Part shown: piece after piece, positions 30,384-45,173 of the stretch
How the letters are laid out: each line of letters begins with the position of its first letter
Position numbering within the stretch: the first letter of the stretch is position 1
DNA from: Rosa chinensis
Taxonomy: Eukaryota; Streptophyta; Magnoliopsida; Rosales; Rosaceae
Direction: 5' to 3'
NCBI RefSeq assembly: GCF_002994745.2
Contig: NC_037092.1
Span: 6,624,501-6,688,500, forward strand
DNA length: 64,000 nt
Program-made: the position numbers and the translations under genes
Notes under the pieces: generated by a model
What the model was told of the DNA's origin: nothing
What the model saw: the letters and a program-made list of their open reading frames with translations, nothing else
The model's database searches: none

Positions 30384-31703
30384 ACACGCATGATCCAAAG
30401 GTGCATGAGCTTTCTTTCTTAGTCTTTGTAGGAACTAGGAAGTGTTTAGTTTTCTCCTATTCAAAATAAGTGTTTTGACTTTGGAACTAACCAAATTAGT
30501 AAACTGCGAGAGGATGTGTTCAATTGAAGAAACACCACTAGTAAAATCTGCAAATCAAGATTCAGATATACAATTAGAAAGGCAGGCCATCTCAATCAGA
30601 CAGTGACTTTGGTTTGTTCTAAAGTAGCTGTAGCCTCCATTTTTGAATTCTCAAAACACCCACCACACCAAATAGCAACTACCACACACCACCGCACTCG
30701 CACGTACACAGACACGTCTAACCTTCATTCATATGAGTTGTCTTTATACTTGGAGCTAAGCATTGGTTGAGCACTTGAGCCTATGATTGAGGCAGATATA
30801 TAGAATTAAACAAAAAGAAAGATTTGTATATCTGATATTTAATGATTAAATGTGTATATGTTTTTCAGAGAAAAAAAGGCTGGAGATGGGGCCAATGCAA
30901 TCCTCACTCCACCCCACCCACCTTTTATTCTCTCTCACCTTCTCAGGGGCTTTGCTTCTTCTTTACTTCTTGAATTACAAGTCCAACTAGTTCGCAACAA
31001 CATTTGTCCTCAAAATTCTTGAGCACCCATTACCTAAAAAAGAGTGTGTCTTCTCTCTGCTGGGCTTTTTTTTGCTGCTTCTCTGGTAAGTGAGTCTTAC
31101 CCAGATACTGTTTTCTATGGTTTTGCATTTGTTTGCCTTGTTTTGTGTGTTGACAAGTGTGTGATTTACTCATACCCATTTGTGCATTTTGGAGATTTAG
31201 TGTGACTGGGATCTGATTGGTAAGTATACAAGGTAGTTTTATAAAAACCCAGATTGATATGGAAGTCTTTACAATGTGTGTACTGAATTCTCTGAAAAAT
31301 TGTTTCTTGCAGTGGACTCTGTGCTTGAGTAGGTTAGTTTTCTCTAGTGAACGTGCTGTACTATTAGGATTATGTAGTTTGCTCAAGTTTATTTTGATTG
31401 TTATCTGTTTGTTTTTAGATGCAAGATTGACTTTTCTGATTACTCATGTACTTATCAATAACACTGTATGCTTGGACATCAGTTTATAGATATGTAAGGA
31501 CTGAAACTTTAAGGGGAATGTTCTGTATCATATATGCTGACAGCAATTGAAATTTATTGTAAACTGTTTGATTGTTGCTGAAAAGAAGATACCATTTTCT
31601 CATGCTCAAACTTGACTCATGCTTTATCTGCTTAGTACTGATGGTGGTGATTCCATTATATGTCAGGGTTATGGTAAATTGGATATAATCTCTTCCATCA
31701 GAT
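30384..31703. other. IQD promoter and probable untranslated first exon
   Basis: A transcript leader with a 5'-UTR intron is likely: a pyrimidine-rich leader near 31020-31084 ends at ctctg|gtaagtgag (donor about 31085). The matching acceptor upstream of the start codon at 31704 is not clear. No other gene seen. Confidence 0.35.
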
Positions 31704-33875
31704 ATGGGATCTGGAAATTGGTTCAAGGCATTAACCAGCTTAAGGAAAGCAAAGTTTGGCAGTTCAAAACGAGTGAAGGTATAAAGCCTCCAAATTTGTA
31801 TAAATTTTGTAGCTTTTGTTGAGCAATGTCATGCAACTGCATTCAAAACTGTGAAATTTAGCGTACATATCCTTATTGTTTATGTTTAAGTCTAAAATGT
31901 TTTACTCCAAAATTGAAGTGGAGCATCCATCTTACACATCACTCAGTTTTTAATGTTGGCCAAATATTGTACTGAAGTGAGTACAGAAGCTATCTTTTAC
32001 TTCAAGATCGAGAGGAAATTGGTTTTAGGACTTATTAGGAGCTTAAATGTAGTCCATAAAGGTTTAGGGTTCTAATTCATGTTGAAACTATCTTGCTCAC
32101 CTTATCCCACACATAAAGGAAAGTAGTACCTTTTCTGCCTTCAACAGAATGTGCATTAATTCTGTTACCATTTACTTCCATGAAAAATAGTTTTGAACTA
32201 ATCCTGGCCATATAAGGGAATCCATGTTTCTGATGTAGCAGTAGGTTGCTATTAGTAACAGAGATTTTGATTTTAAATTTGATATCTGAGATTGATGTTG
32301 GTATGTTATTACGATTTCTGATTGTCATTACATTTTCTGACAGGGATCCACCATAAACTTGAAAAATCTTTCAGGGAAAGAATCAAACTTTGCAAATGGT
32401 ACAACCAATAAAAAACTTGGCTCCCTTGACATGCCAGTTGAAGATATAGCTGCAATTCGAATTCAGACTGCTTTCCGTGCACATGTGGTATGTTTAACTA
32501 CATTCCAGGTTATGTACATTAATGTGCCAAAATATTAAATCCTTTGAAATTTTGTTTGGTTTTACGTTGTTATTAATGAGGAGAAGTGCTTCGTATTGAT
32601 GTTAATTGTACAGCATTCATGACCCGTTCATGGATGAAACAGCATTCTTTTATACCAGTCTTTGGAGCCAGTCCTTAGATTTATTTTCCATTGCAGGCTA
32701 GGAAAGCTTTACGTCGTTTGAAAGGGATTGTAAGATTGCAAATGCTGACCCAAGCTTACCCTGTTATAAAGCAAGCTACAACTACGTTGAGTTATCTGCA
32801 TTTATGGAGCAGAATACAGACTGATATTAGAACTCGCCGGCTCTGTATGGTAACCGAAGGAAGGATCAAACAGAAGAAATTAGAGAATCAAAATAAACTT
32901 GAGGCAAAACTTCATGACATAGAGGTGAGATCACAATTTCCAAATGTCTAAGAACTTGCCGAACCAAAAATTTTAGTTCAGGTTTTTCATGTCATTAATT
33001 TTGTGGTGCTCATGCCATGAAATTGTCACCTCATATACAGGCACGAATATGGTTTTGTGAAAACATTTTTTGTCCAAGATCTTGGGTTAGTCCATGTCTC
33101 CAAGATATTATTTTTTTTCTATTGGGAAAGTTGGCTTCTTATAAAGTTCTGCCTTCTACCTATATTTGCATCAGATAGCAAAGAACAAGGCTTTGGTACT
33201 TAGTTATTCCAAATCCCTGCATATTCCATTCGTGGATAGTTTTTGATATCTTGTAAACCTTGATACCCTGCTTTTAGGACTGATCTTTTGCACTCATCAA
33301 CACTCCAATCTATCTGAGTAATTATTTAACTGGATACAGGTGGAATGGAGTGGTGGCTCTGAAACCATGGATGATATACTTTCAAGGATATATCAGAGGG
33401 AAGAAGCAGCAGTTAAGCGTGAGCGGGCTATGGCATATGCCTTTTCTCATCAGGTACACCCTATTCTTGTATGTACTCTATTGATTGATTTGATCCTCGA
33501 ATCAATTGGAAATGAAAACTGTATTTCTATGATTTATAGTGGAGGGCCAATTGCAGTCAGAGCCAAAGCTTGGGAAGTTATGAACTTGGCAAAGCTAACT
33601 GGGGTTGGAGCTGGAAGGAACGCTGGATTGCAGCTCGACCATGGGAAAGCCGTGTGCAGTCACCTAGCCCAAAGAAAGTGCAGGCTAAGCAAGCTAGCAA
33701 AGTTGGCAAGAACATAAATTCACCAACGCCAAAAACTTCGGTCTCAGTTAAACTCCCTTCACCAAATGGTAAGGGAACTCCAAGAGCTCGGAAATTGTCT
33801 TACACAGCCAATGAAGAAAAGCCAGTTCCACATGCAGAGGGCATTAAGGCAGAAGAGGCAAACAATCAGAAATGA
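31704..33875 (+). CDS. IQD: IQ67-domain (IQD) calmodulin-binding protein
   Basis: Calmodulin-binding scaffold of the plant IQD family, usually linked to microtubules, membrane or nucleus. Five exons by eye: 31704-31778, 32344-32487, 32697-32924, 33340-33453, 33540-33875; 298 residues. The start MGSGNWFK is the family's typical N-terminus. The IQ67 domain starts near residue 60 (IRIQTAFRAHVARKALRRLK), and a phase-0 intron falls inside it between V73 and A74, as is standard for IQD genes. Downstream is a basic, Ser/Pro-rich tail (SPKK, RARKLSY) after the block WGWSWKERWIAARPWE. It is a short family member. Subgroup not assigned. Confidence 0.9.
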
Positions 33876-35124
33876 ACATTTAAAATTTGACTTGTTGGTT
33901 CGGAGCCAACGGTATAAATTCAATAAGAATGTCTTCAGCATTTTATTAGTTCAAAATCCAGAGAAATGAGGGACAAGCCATTTTTCAGTATACACGGTCA
34001 TTGCTGATTCTTGTACAAGGAGTGGTGTGGAAGTTATAAGCTTCGGCGTGCAGTATAGGATTTTGGGAACAGGACCTGGATTCGGGACTTACCAGAGCAT
34101 TTTCTTCACGTTAATGTATATGTTGAAAGGGAAAATATGTATTTTATTTATATTATGTAAATAGACCATTTATCTGTTTGAGGGTGATTGTAACTGTGCT
34201 TTTGTGCACTGTAATTACTACGGTTGTTCTTTGAATTACTTTGTGTTGTTCCATCATTCTTTCTATAAATTTTTTGGCTATTTAAGTCATCATCAATGTC
34301 CCTCGTCTTCTTCTTTTTGGAGTTACGGTAAATGATCGAGCTCTTTCTTCAGTCAACCAGATTTTGACTGCAGCTTCGTTAAAACATGAAGAAGAGGGTT
34401 TGAAAATCTAGTTCCAAGTCTACTAGCCTAAAAGGACGGTCATTTGCTCTAAGTTCTAGCTTTTTAAGTGCTGTGCACGCCTTTAGTATTTATACACAGG
34501 GCTAGTACACTTTATTATATACCAACATTGAACCTGCTCTTCACTAGTATTATGAATACAATTATTGCCTAGTTGTTTAGAGGTTTCATGGCTTTTCATG
34601 GTCTAATAATTGAGCCCTTTTCCTCTTTTCCTTGCAGAACTAGGTAGTTGCCTTGTAAGGTGTGACCAACTGCTCAGCACCCACAAAGGTTCACAAGTAC
34701 CAGTAAATACCATGCCTCTAGTTAGTTAGTATATTACCTTAAGATTCAATTCCAACCAACTACTACAACCTTCTTATTTTGCTTTTCTTTAACCATTAGT
34801 CCATTAGGCCTGTAATTAATCATCATCATAAATTTAAGATGGCTACCAAACTACTTAGTTTGTGTACTTGTGCATATTGGTTTCAGTTATTAATCAAAGT
34901 TGTTGATGGAGTCAGGCTACTCATTTAAGAAAACAAAAGCTGTCAAAACTTTTTAACATAATAGCACCCAAGACATTCATGCCAAAAGATCAAAAGAGGT
35001 CACTTTTATCACAACCAACTAATATGAAAATTTAGAACTAACCAAAAGACTTCATCTAGCTCAAAAACAAATCTGAAGCTGAAAATTGAGTCAAGCAACT
35101 AGTTTTGACCAAAGAAATGGTTAA
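33876..35124. other. Intergenic between IQD and TCP
   Basis: 3' flank of IQD, then AT-rich sequence; the 3' ends of the two convergent genes are both here. Nothing else seen. Confidence 0.5.
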
Positions 35125-35865
35125 CTATAGCAGAGTAACAGATGATGAATTGAAAGAACAACCTTCTCCACCATCACCTGCATTGTAATTCCAAGCCATC
35201 AGACTTTGAAACCAACCCATCTCCATGAAATTGGCCTCTGATAAATTGGGAGCACAATTGAGGGCTTCTTCAGCATAGTCAAGAACAGGTTCTTTGCTCT
35301 CATTTTTCATAGTGCCCTCGTCCAAAGGCTGATGAGTTTTGACAGTTTCAGGCTCGGCATTGCCTCCTTGGTGATGCTGAGGCTGGTGTGTAGTAGAAGA
35401 ATCTTCAAGAGCTTCAATGGCGGCCTTGGCCTTGTGAATGAGCCAGTCAATGGCCTTGCTTGGTCTATCAAAGCCAAGACGGTCTTGAACATCATAGAAC
35501 TCTATGGCAGTTTGAGCTGAAAGCCGGAACCTTCTGTCTCTTGGGCCCTTGGACGTGTAGATCTTGCTGTGCCTGTCTTTTCTCGCAATTGATCTAATAA
35601 CGTGGCCTCCTTGAACCTTCACGATCCTTCCATATCTTTCATTGTTCATGCTTGGTTGTTTAGATTCCACTCTGCTTGCTCCATAGTCTTGTTGTGCTTG
35701 AGCAACTTCTGGTTGATCTTGAGCTTCATTTTCCTCCTCCTCCTCCTCCTCCTCCTCCTCCTCCTGCTTTGATTCTCTTTGTTGTGACATTTGCAGATAG
35801 AGACTCTCTTGGGAATGAGAAGTCATTGAAGTCTCTCTCTTTTTCCTCTCAAGTTTGACGAACAT
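35125..35865 (-). CDS. TCP: CIN-type TCP transcription factor
   Basis: Class II DNA-binding factor of leaf and flower development. The intronless frame gives 246 residues. The TCP domain (about 97-150) has basic DRHSKI...RDRRFRLS, helix 1 [15 protein letters not shown] and helix 2 [19 protein letters not shown], preceded by [13 protein letters not shown] as in the TCP2/3/4/10/24 group. An acidic Glu run (about 35-45) comes from a (CTC)n repeat. The likely TATA box (35886-35891, minus strand) lies only about 20 bp before this ATG, so translation may start at the Met codon at 35826. The protein is short, and the place where the group has its miR319 site (RGPLQS) reads MGWFQS with several base changes. 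Confidence 0.88.
   Translation of the reverse strand: MFVKLERKKRETSMTSHSQESLYLQMSQQRESKQEEEEEEEEEEENEAQDQPEVAQAQQDYGASRVESKQPSMNNERYGRIVKVQGGHVIRSIARKDRHSKIYTSKGPRDRRFRLSAQTAIEFYDVQDRLGFDRPSKAIDWLIHKAKAAIEALEDSSTTHQPQHHQGGNAEPETVKTHQPLDEGTMKNESKEPVLDYAEEALNCAPNLSEANFMEMGWFQSLMAWNYNAGDGGEGCSFNSSSVTLL
35732..35766 (+). repeat. (CTC)n microsatellite coding Glu run
   Basis: About 11 ctc/tcc units in the TCP coding region; read on the minus strand they give 11 Glu residues, likely variable in length between alleles. Confidence 0.9.
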
Positions 35866-37030
35866 AGTTGTGCAAATAGTCTTGATATATAGCTACAGAA
35901 CTACAGAAACATGTGTGGTACTATCACCAGTAACTAGGCAACAACAAGACCTACATGAACATTAAGAGCCGGGACAAACGCTGTAATGTCTAATCAAGAA
36001 GAAATGCTCATAAAAGTCCACTAGTCATAGGCTAATCAGCGTTAATGCAGAAAGCAGTGATTCTTACAGCCAGATGAGCTGTTTATGTAAAATTGTAAAA
36101 GTGCTTTCTTTCAATAGCGCTTTTGCTAGCAGCACTTTTGTCACATACCCATATTGGGTTTTTGATTTCAATTACAAAAATGCTTCTTCAAAAGGTATTA
36201 GAAGCGTTTCTATAACACACAATACACTTTTTTAAGTTTTAACTATTCCAGTCAGATTGAATCAAGAAATAGTGCAACTCTAACACGTCAAACTCAAAAC
36301 CGACCACATTAATCTACGCCTAACCTAACTAAATACCATGGTTCACCAACTCCATCTGGTTCAAACTTTAGTCTATTTACTTTTCCCAGTTCGTAGTTGA
36401 CGTGACTGGACTCACTTCGTGCGTCCTCTACCGACTTATCTGCTAGGTCGGAAGTGAAAATGATTATTATTGTAAAATGGTGTAATGTGTTTGGGCCAAA
36501 GATCGTAAGATTCCTTGAAGGAAAGTGACAGTGTCAATGATAATGTGTTGGCTAGTATGAAGCGTACAATGTAACACAGTTCGCACAGAATGCTTGTACC
36601 AAATTTACAGACAGCATGCGCAACTGCACGCAACAGAGTAAAGGGAAGAAGAACGAACATGGTACTACAGTCTTACACATAGGAAAATTGTGTACATAGC
36701 ATGTGGGATGAGCCCACTTGATATTATTGCTCTTTAAGTTCAACTTTTAGGATACGATATAGATCACCCAAACAAATAAAAAATAAAAATATGTGTATAG
36801 TATTTGTCTTAACGAGTTCCCTTCATTTTAATGTTTAGTGTCACAAGTACTAAGAGCAACTGTGGAAGAGTTTTTGATGATGAAATAGCGATACTGAACA
36901 GTGATTTGCAACGTACACAAAAGTCGGAAGTCAAAGTTTTCTTAGAATTTTTACTTTTTAAGGAAAATTGCCACAGTTATCCAGTACTATCTGGTCTATT
37001 GGTGTTTCCTTTGTAAGCATGAGTTGGTTT
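35866..37030. other. TCP upstream region
   Basis: Contains the TATA-like tatata at 35886-35891 (minus strand). Otherwise AT-rich intergenic sequence with no credible gene. Confidence 0.45.
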
Positions 37031-37039
37031 CTAAAATTA

Positions 37040-37600
37040 CTAAAGTCGCAAAGGTCTTAGAAAAAAAAATTAAATAAAAATAAAACACTTGTTTCATTGG
37101 TTGTAAGTGGAAAGTTCTGAATTCAGCTCACGACTAGCTAGTTTTAAGATTTCTTAAGTCGCAAAGGTATCAAACTTCTTTATAAAAAAAATAAAATTAA
37201 ATAAATACTTGTTTCATCAGCGTTAAATTATTAAAACCCAAAATGAAAATTCGTAGTCAAGTGTCTCATAAATTAAAAACAAACACAATTTTACTGATAG
37301 ATGTCCATCAATAAAAACCTCAAAACTTTTTTTTTTTTTAAATTACTGACAAAACTTTGTTGCTAGGTCTCAAAAATAAAAACACTTTTACGAAAAATTG
37401 ATCATTGGTAAAATTTCTTTAAAAAAAAAAAAAAACTTACAAAAATCTCGAAAATAAAAACACGTTTACAGACAAATTGATCGTGGGTAAAATTCTTAAG
37501 AATAAAAAAAAAAGTACACCGACAAAAATTCGTCACATATAATCTCGAAAATAAACACACTTTTTCCGATGACTAGTCCGTCAGCAAAATTTTCCAAAAA
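37040..37600 (+). repeat. Degenerate tandem repeats upstream of the Nudix cluster
   Basis: A roughly 110-bp block is present twice (taaagtcgcaaaggt at about 37042, taagtcgcaaaggt at about 37156, each followed by acttgtttcat). Next come about four copies of a roughly 80-100-bp unit starting tctcaaaaataaaaacac (about 37266, 37368, 37447, 37550) and containing attgatcattggtaaaattt-like text. Copies are AT-rich and diverged. Confidence 0.65.
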
Positions 37601-37760
37601 AAAAAGTAATAATATTATTACCTGCCGACCGCGATCCGTCGGCCCCATCCACCGTAATTTTACCACAGAGCTTCCCCATTTGTCAAACCAAAACAATGGT
37701 TCCCAACACTCACCAAGATTGAGCAACTAGTCGTATTATGCTGGAACTACTAGACATCCC

Positions 37761-39469
37761 ATGATCTCGATCCTCAGAAGACTAACCACCTCACTCCAAC
37801 CTCTAATGGACCCACCCACTTCCTCCCCGCGACTTCTGGCCCTGACCCACCAGCTCCGCCTCTACAAGCCACCGCCTCTGTCCTGGGACGACGACTCCGA
37901 GGAGCAGAGAATCGAAGAAACTGCCGGCAAAGTCGTGTCCCAAGTGGGCTTTGCTGAGTCCAAGACCCCAATTGGAAGAGACCCAGAAACGTTCAGGCCC
38001 AAAAGAGCTGCTGTTTTGATCTGTTTGTTTGAAGGAGACGGTGGGGATCTACGTGTCGTTTTGACCAAGAGGTCATCTGGGTTGTCCACTCACTCTGGTG
38101 AGTTGGGTTCTTGGTGACCAGAATTGAGGAAGATGAAGAAGAAATAGTAAAGATTTTTATTTTTTTGGTTTTTGGGCAGGTGAGGTTTCTTTGCCAGGTG
38201 GGAAGACAGAGGAGGGAGACAAGGATGATGGTGACACAGCAACAAGAGAAGCGAAAGAGGAGATTGGTTTGGATCCTAAGCTTGTTAATGTTGTCACTGT
38301 TCTTGAACCATTTTTGTCAAAGGTAATAACTTTTATCGTTTTCGGTTTGATCAAACACTTGGTGGTTGATGTTATTTGTGTTAAGTTTGTATATGACTGA
38401 GCTACTTTAGTCTATTCCAAGTATGTAAAGCTTGGAACTTTGGGTTAGTACTAAGTTTCAATTGGTGCCTTGAGCTTTTCTCTGTAGTTGAGGTTAAAGC
38501 TTGAGACTTTCAGTTACTACTTTTGTTTTTGCAAACGAAAGTTTGAAGTTTGGAATCTTAGTCCAGAAAAAAAAAAAGAGGAAATAGATTGATAGATTAG
38601 AGGGGACTATAATGAAGTGTCAGACCAAATTAAGAACTTTCTGAGAGAGGTTATTAGAGGTGTAATGTCTATTTAGTTGCTTCCTGCCGTTCTCATTTTT
38701 TTTACTACTTTTCATGCGTATCTGATTTTGAAACTAGAATTTCAAAATATTTGATGTTCTTGTAATCCAGTTTGAGTTTGATGCCATACATCTATGCACA
38801 TAAGGCATTCCAAAATGTAGGAAGTTCTAATGGGAAAGAGGGGGGTTAGTCTGATTAGTTGCAGAAGTGTCTAAGATTGAATCACAAAGATAGGACTAGG
38901 GAAAGAGCAAGTACTTGGTGTTGTTTCCTCAACTGATGTAATGCAGCATACCACGGTCTCCAACTTTCAACTTGAAAAAGGTTTCTAGACTTTGGAGGAA
39001 CTTAGATAAGTTATCCTTGGATTTCTGTGCAGCACCTACTGAGAGTTGTACCTGTTATCGGTTTACTTAACGATAAGGAAGCATTCAAGCCTGCTCCAAA
39101 TCCGGCCGAAGTGGAATCAGTATTTGATGCTCCCTTGGAAATGTTCATCAAGGTTTTTTTCTCATTAGTTTCACTTCTGTCCGAGTTAACATATGTAATT
39201 GCTTTCGTCTGTTTTATTGATCATTGTGTATCCATTTGCTTCAGGATGAAAACAGGAGGGCAGAGGAGAGAGAGTGGATGGGTAACAAATACCTGATTCA
39301 TTTCTTTGACTACGAAACCAACAACAAGAAGTACATGATATGGGGCTTAACTGCTGGTATCTTGATTAGGGCTGCATCAATTGTATATGAACGGCCTCCA
39401 CCTTTTGTGGAGCAGAATCCCAGTCATAAGGTTCTTAGAAGTGTAGACAAAAATACCGTGCTTCCATAA
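37761..39469 (+). CDS. Nudix hydrolase, CoA-diphosphatase (NUDT15/22) type, copy 1
   Basis: Nucleoside-diphosphate-X hydrolase likely to act on CoA or acyl-CoA. Four exons by eye: 37761-38097, 38180-38322, 39033-39152, 39245-39469; 274 residues. The CoA-type signature VLTKRSSGLSTHSGEV is followed by the Nudix box region LPGGKTEEGD...REAKEEIGL with catalytic RExxEE. The C-terminal block DENRRAEEREWMGNKY...WGLTAGILIRAASIVYERPP is shared by all copies here. The start MISILRRLTTSLQPL could be a mitochondrial presequence; a second Met at 37806 would give a cytosolic form. It is the only copy in the cluster with this N-terminal extension. Confidence 0.88.
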
Positions 39470-40577
39470 ACTTTTGCAAACTGTATTACTTCCATTCCAT
39501 TATTAACACGATCTTCTTTCCTGTAGTAATGTGCACTTCATTGTGCACTATTTATCAAGATAATTGTTTAAAAACACAATGAGAAATAAAATAGCTTGAA
39601 GCATTACATTTGTTTCAAATATTTTTTTTTTTTTGTACTGCATAGGTCCATTTCACCTCATCATCATACTAAATATTAGAGAGGGAAAGGAAAAAGCAAG
39701 CCTATTTTCTCAGGATAGTCTTACATTAACCCCCGGAAACCAGCAGCAAGTATCAAGCATTTTCTGGGTCTAGAAAATTGCGAGAACAGACTTGTTGCAG
39801 TTGCCATCTTCTCTTTTCTTCAGGTCAGTCTGTCTTCTCCTTTCTTCATACCTTTTGTACTCATATCTGGTTCTGGATCATGGCTTCACTAGTTTGTTGT
39901 TCTTGTTGTAGGACTTGTTGATGCGGTTGCCTAGTAACTCATTGAAACCCAGTCTACACCAAGACATTTGCCGTCATTGATTTAAAGAAAGGAGGGACAC
40001 TACCACCCTGTTTGTAATATGCTTCTGTTAGGTTTTGCTTGATGTTAAAGAAACCATTCCTTCTATAATTTTCATCTAATTTTTCTTGATTATGTCATCC
40101 TGAGTATGAAAATAAAAATGCTTAACACTTTCTTAACAATTAATTGTGCCAAAAAAAAAATCAGGAAAAAAAAAAAACAAAACCGACAAAACAGAGGTAT
40201 TTTAGAATACCTCATTTTTAATGCATAACTATACTCTCTCTCTTTTCTCTCTCTTTGTGCCAGTCGAACCGTAGACCTGATGAACTTTGAATGTTCAACA
40301 AAGCCAACAGGCTAAAGATGACCCGCAGCTACCATCTCACATTTTAAATTCAAGGACAACGATTTCAAGTTATATACACACAAAAATAAATTTATTATAT
40401 GATTCTATCATAATACACGTGATGATTCGGATTAATGCGGGGTGGGGTTGTTCGGATTAGCGCTTGATTTAAATGACACGTTCTAGATCGGTTCTCTTAA
40501 AAGTTGCGTTGTAAATACAGTTGGTTTATGGTTATACACAGCAGCCTAGAGTCTGTTAGAGAGTGAAGGGAACAAAA
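39470..40577. other. Intergenic within the Nudix cluster
   Basis: 3' flank of copy 1 and the promoter of the double gene. AT-rich with poly-T/poly-A runs (about 39621, 40150 and 40166). No gene seen. Confidence 0.5.
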
Positions 40578-42973
<2,396 letters not shown>

Positions 42974-43548
42974 GTTCAATGGCATGTTATTGTTTCTCAT
43001 GTAATACATATATAGACATTTACAAACTGCATTGCTTGAACTGCAATTTAAATGTCCATGTATACAGTTCGGGAAGAGTGTTAAGACATCTCCTGGCTGA
43101 GTTAGTTCAATTCAGATTATCTCAGAAAGAAAACGATCTACAGCAGCTTGCATGCAACACTTGGGTTCAGATTTCAGACATAACCATCAAGTTTATGCAT
43201 AGCTGTTAATTCGTGATCCAACTAATCGTGATCTCATCATCACAGCTGTTTGATATAATATCGAAATTTAAGGCAAGATTGAATTCATCACAGAAAGAAT
43301 AACAATACACAATAATAAATCAGAAACAAATTGTGTCCTCTCTTTGTAGTTAAACTGAGCTTCAAGCTTCTCAATGATATAGACAATAAACTTTCAACTG
43401 TTACATAGTAGTCTGAGACTGAATATATTTGCAAAACATTAATGTCCTCTTGTAAAAAACAGGATGAGATTAACGCCCAGGAAAAAAGAAGAACAAAACA
43501 ACAATCTTGCCAGCAAAACTTAAAAGAAATGGCCTATCAGCACCTCCC
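42974..43548. other. Convergent 3' flanks of Nudix and CHLI
   Basis: Holds the 3' untranslated regions of the two convergent genes; no further gene seen. Confidence 0.5.
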
Positions 43549-45173
43549 TCAGCTGAAGATCTCGTAAAATTTCTCAATGACAAGTAAACCAGAGTCAATC
43601 GACTCTAAAGGATCCTTCCGAAGACGATGTCTTAAGCAGTTAGGGATGACGGTAGCAATATCTTCGGGAGTCACCTTATCCCTTCCCTTTAGAGCAGCCA
43701 AAGCTTTTGCAGCCCTGTTAGTCACTATGTCTCCTCTCAATCCGTCGACATTCAACTCTGAACAAACCCGGGAGATTTTCACCTTGAGATCCTGGTCAAT
43801 CTGTACAGATGGAAGACCACTTCTAGCTGAGGTAATTTGTTCCTGAAGCTTATCTTGCTCAGCTTCGTAAGAAACCCGAAATTCTTTTGGGTTTTTGTCA
43901 AACCGAGCTCTCTCCTCCACAATCTTCACTCTCAGTTCTGCATCCCTCACAGTCCCAACTTGAGCATGCATACCAAAACGGTCAAGCAACTGCGGCCTGA
44001 GCTCCCCTTCTTCTGGATTGCCAGAGCCAATCAAAATGAACCTTGCAGGATGAGAAATCGAAATACCCTCCCTCTCCACTGTGTTCCATCCAGAGGCAGC
44101 AGAATCCAATAGAACATCCACTAAATGATCATCCAAAAGATTAACTTCATCCACATAAAGAATGCCTCTATTAGCTTTTGCAAGAAGTCCTGGCTCAAAT
44201 GCCTTGACACCCTCAGTCAGAGCTTTCTCAATGTCGATTGTCCCACACACTCTATCTTCCGTAGCACCCAAAGGTAAATCAACCATGTTGATCTTAGTGG
44301 TTGCCACAGGAAGTTGCACTCCTTTCACAATGCTCTCTCTCACTTCCGGGCCCATGGCCTCTGGATCTTCTGGGTCCGAATTGTAGGGATCACCAGCAAC
44401 AATCTTAATTTCGGGAAGCAAATCAGTCAAGGACCTAACAGTTGTGGATTTCCCAGTTCCCCTATCACCCATGATCATGACACCACCAATCTTGGGATCA
44501 ATCACATTCAGCAGAAGACATAATTTCATCTCATCTTGTCCTACAATAGCAGCAAATGGATACACCGGCCTCTGGCTTTCCTTAGCAGCAAGCCTCTGTG
44601 CCTAAATATGACCAGTATGACTGGAATTAACAACACATAAACTGAAAGACCTAATCTTTATATACCATTTCTAGTTCTAAACTTAAAAACTATTTCTTGA
44701 AACTCACCAAACACAATGTTTATCCAATATGAATGGACATAATGAACAAAACCCATCAAAATAAACAGAATTTTCATCTCAAATCAGACCAAGGAAAGCC
44801 AATTACAATTACATAAAGAAGATTCACACCTGTTCAGAAGGGTTGACTTCAGTGGCAACACTGGCAACATGGAATTGAGACCTGCTCTTCTTCCCATGAA
44901 TCCTTAACCCGCCATAAAACTTAGTCCCACAACTCTGCCCTGCAATTCAAGAATCAGAATCCATAAAACAACTGAAACCCACATCTTTTATCTCCTTCAT
45001 AAACACAAAGAAGCACAGAAGATGAACTGGGTACGTCATATATTGAACTTAAATTAGAGGGAAAATGTACCTTGGGTCAAAGAGAGGGGAGGAATTGAAG
45101 TCCGGGAAGTGGGAGATGAAAGAGGACGAGCGGCCAAGGTTGCGGTGGAGCAAGTTCCGAGTACTGATGCCAT
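43549..45173 (-). CDS. CHLI: Magnesium-chelatase subunit ChlI, chloroplastic
   Basis: AAA+ ATPase subunit of Mg-chelatase, which inserts Mg2+ into protoporphyrin IX, the first committed step of chlorophyll synthesis, in the chloroplast with ChlD and ChlH. Three exons by eye: 45173-45071, 44939-44830, 44595-43549; 419 residues, the usual plant length. Residues 1 to about 60 are Ser/Thr/Arg-rich, as in a transit peptide. [10 protein letters not shown] starts the core, Walker A is GDRGTGKST (114-122) and Walker B GILYVDE (215-221). [21 protein letters not shown] holds sensor 1 and the arginine finger region, and the C-terminus [15 protein letters not shown] is typical. No lesion seen. Start chosen for the transit peptide and Met-Ala context. 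Confidence 0.95.

Noticed and set aside
43577..44523. Several plus-strand frames across CHLI
   Set aside because: Antisense shadows of the conserved AAA+ coding sequence.
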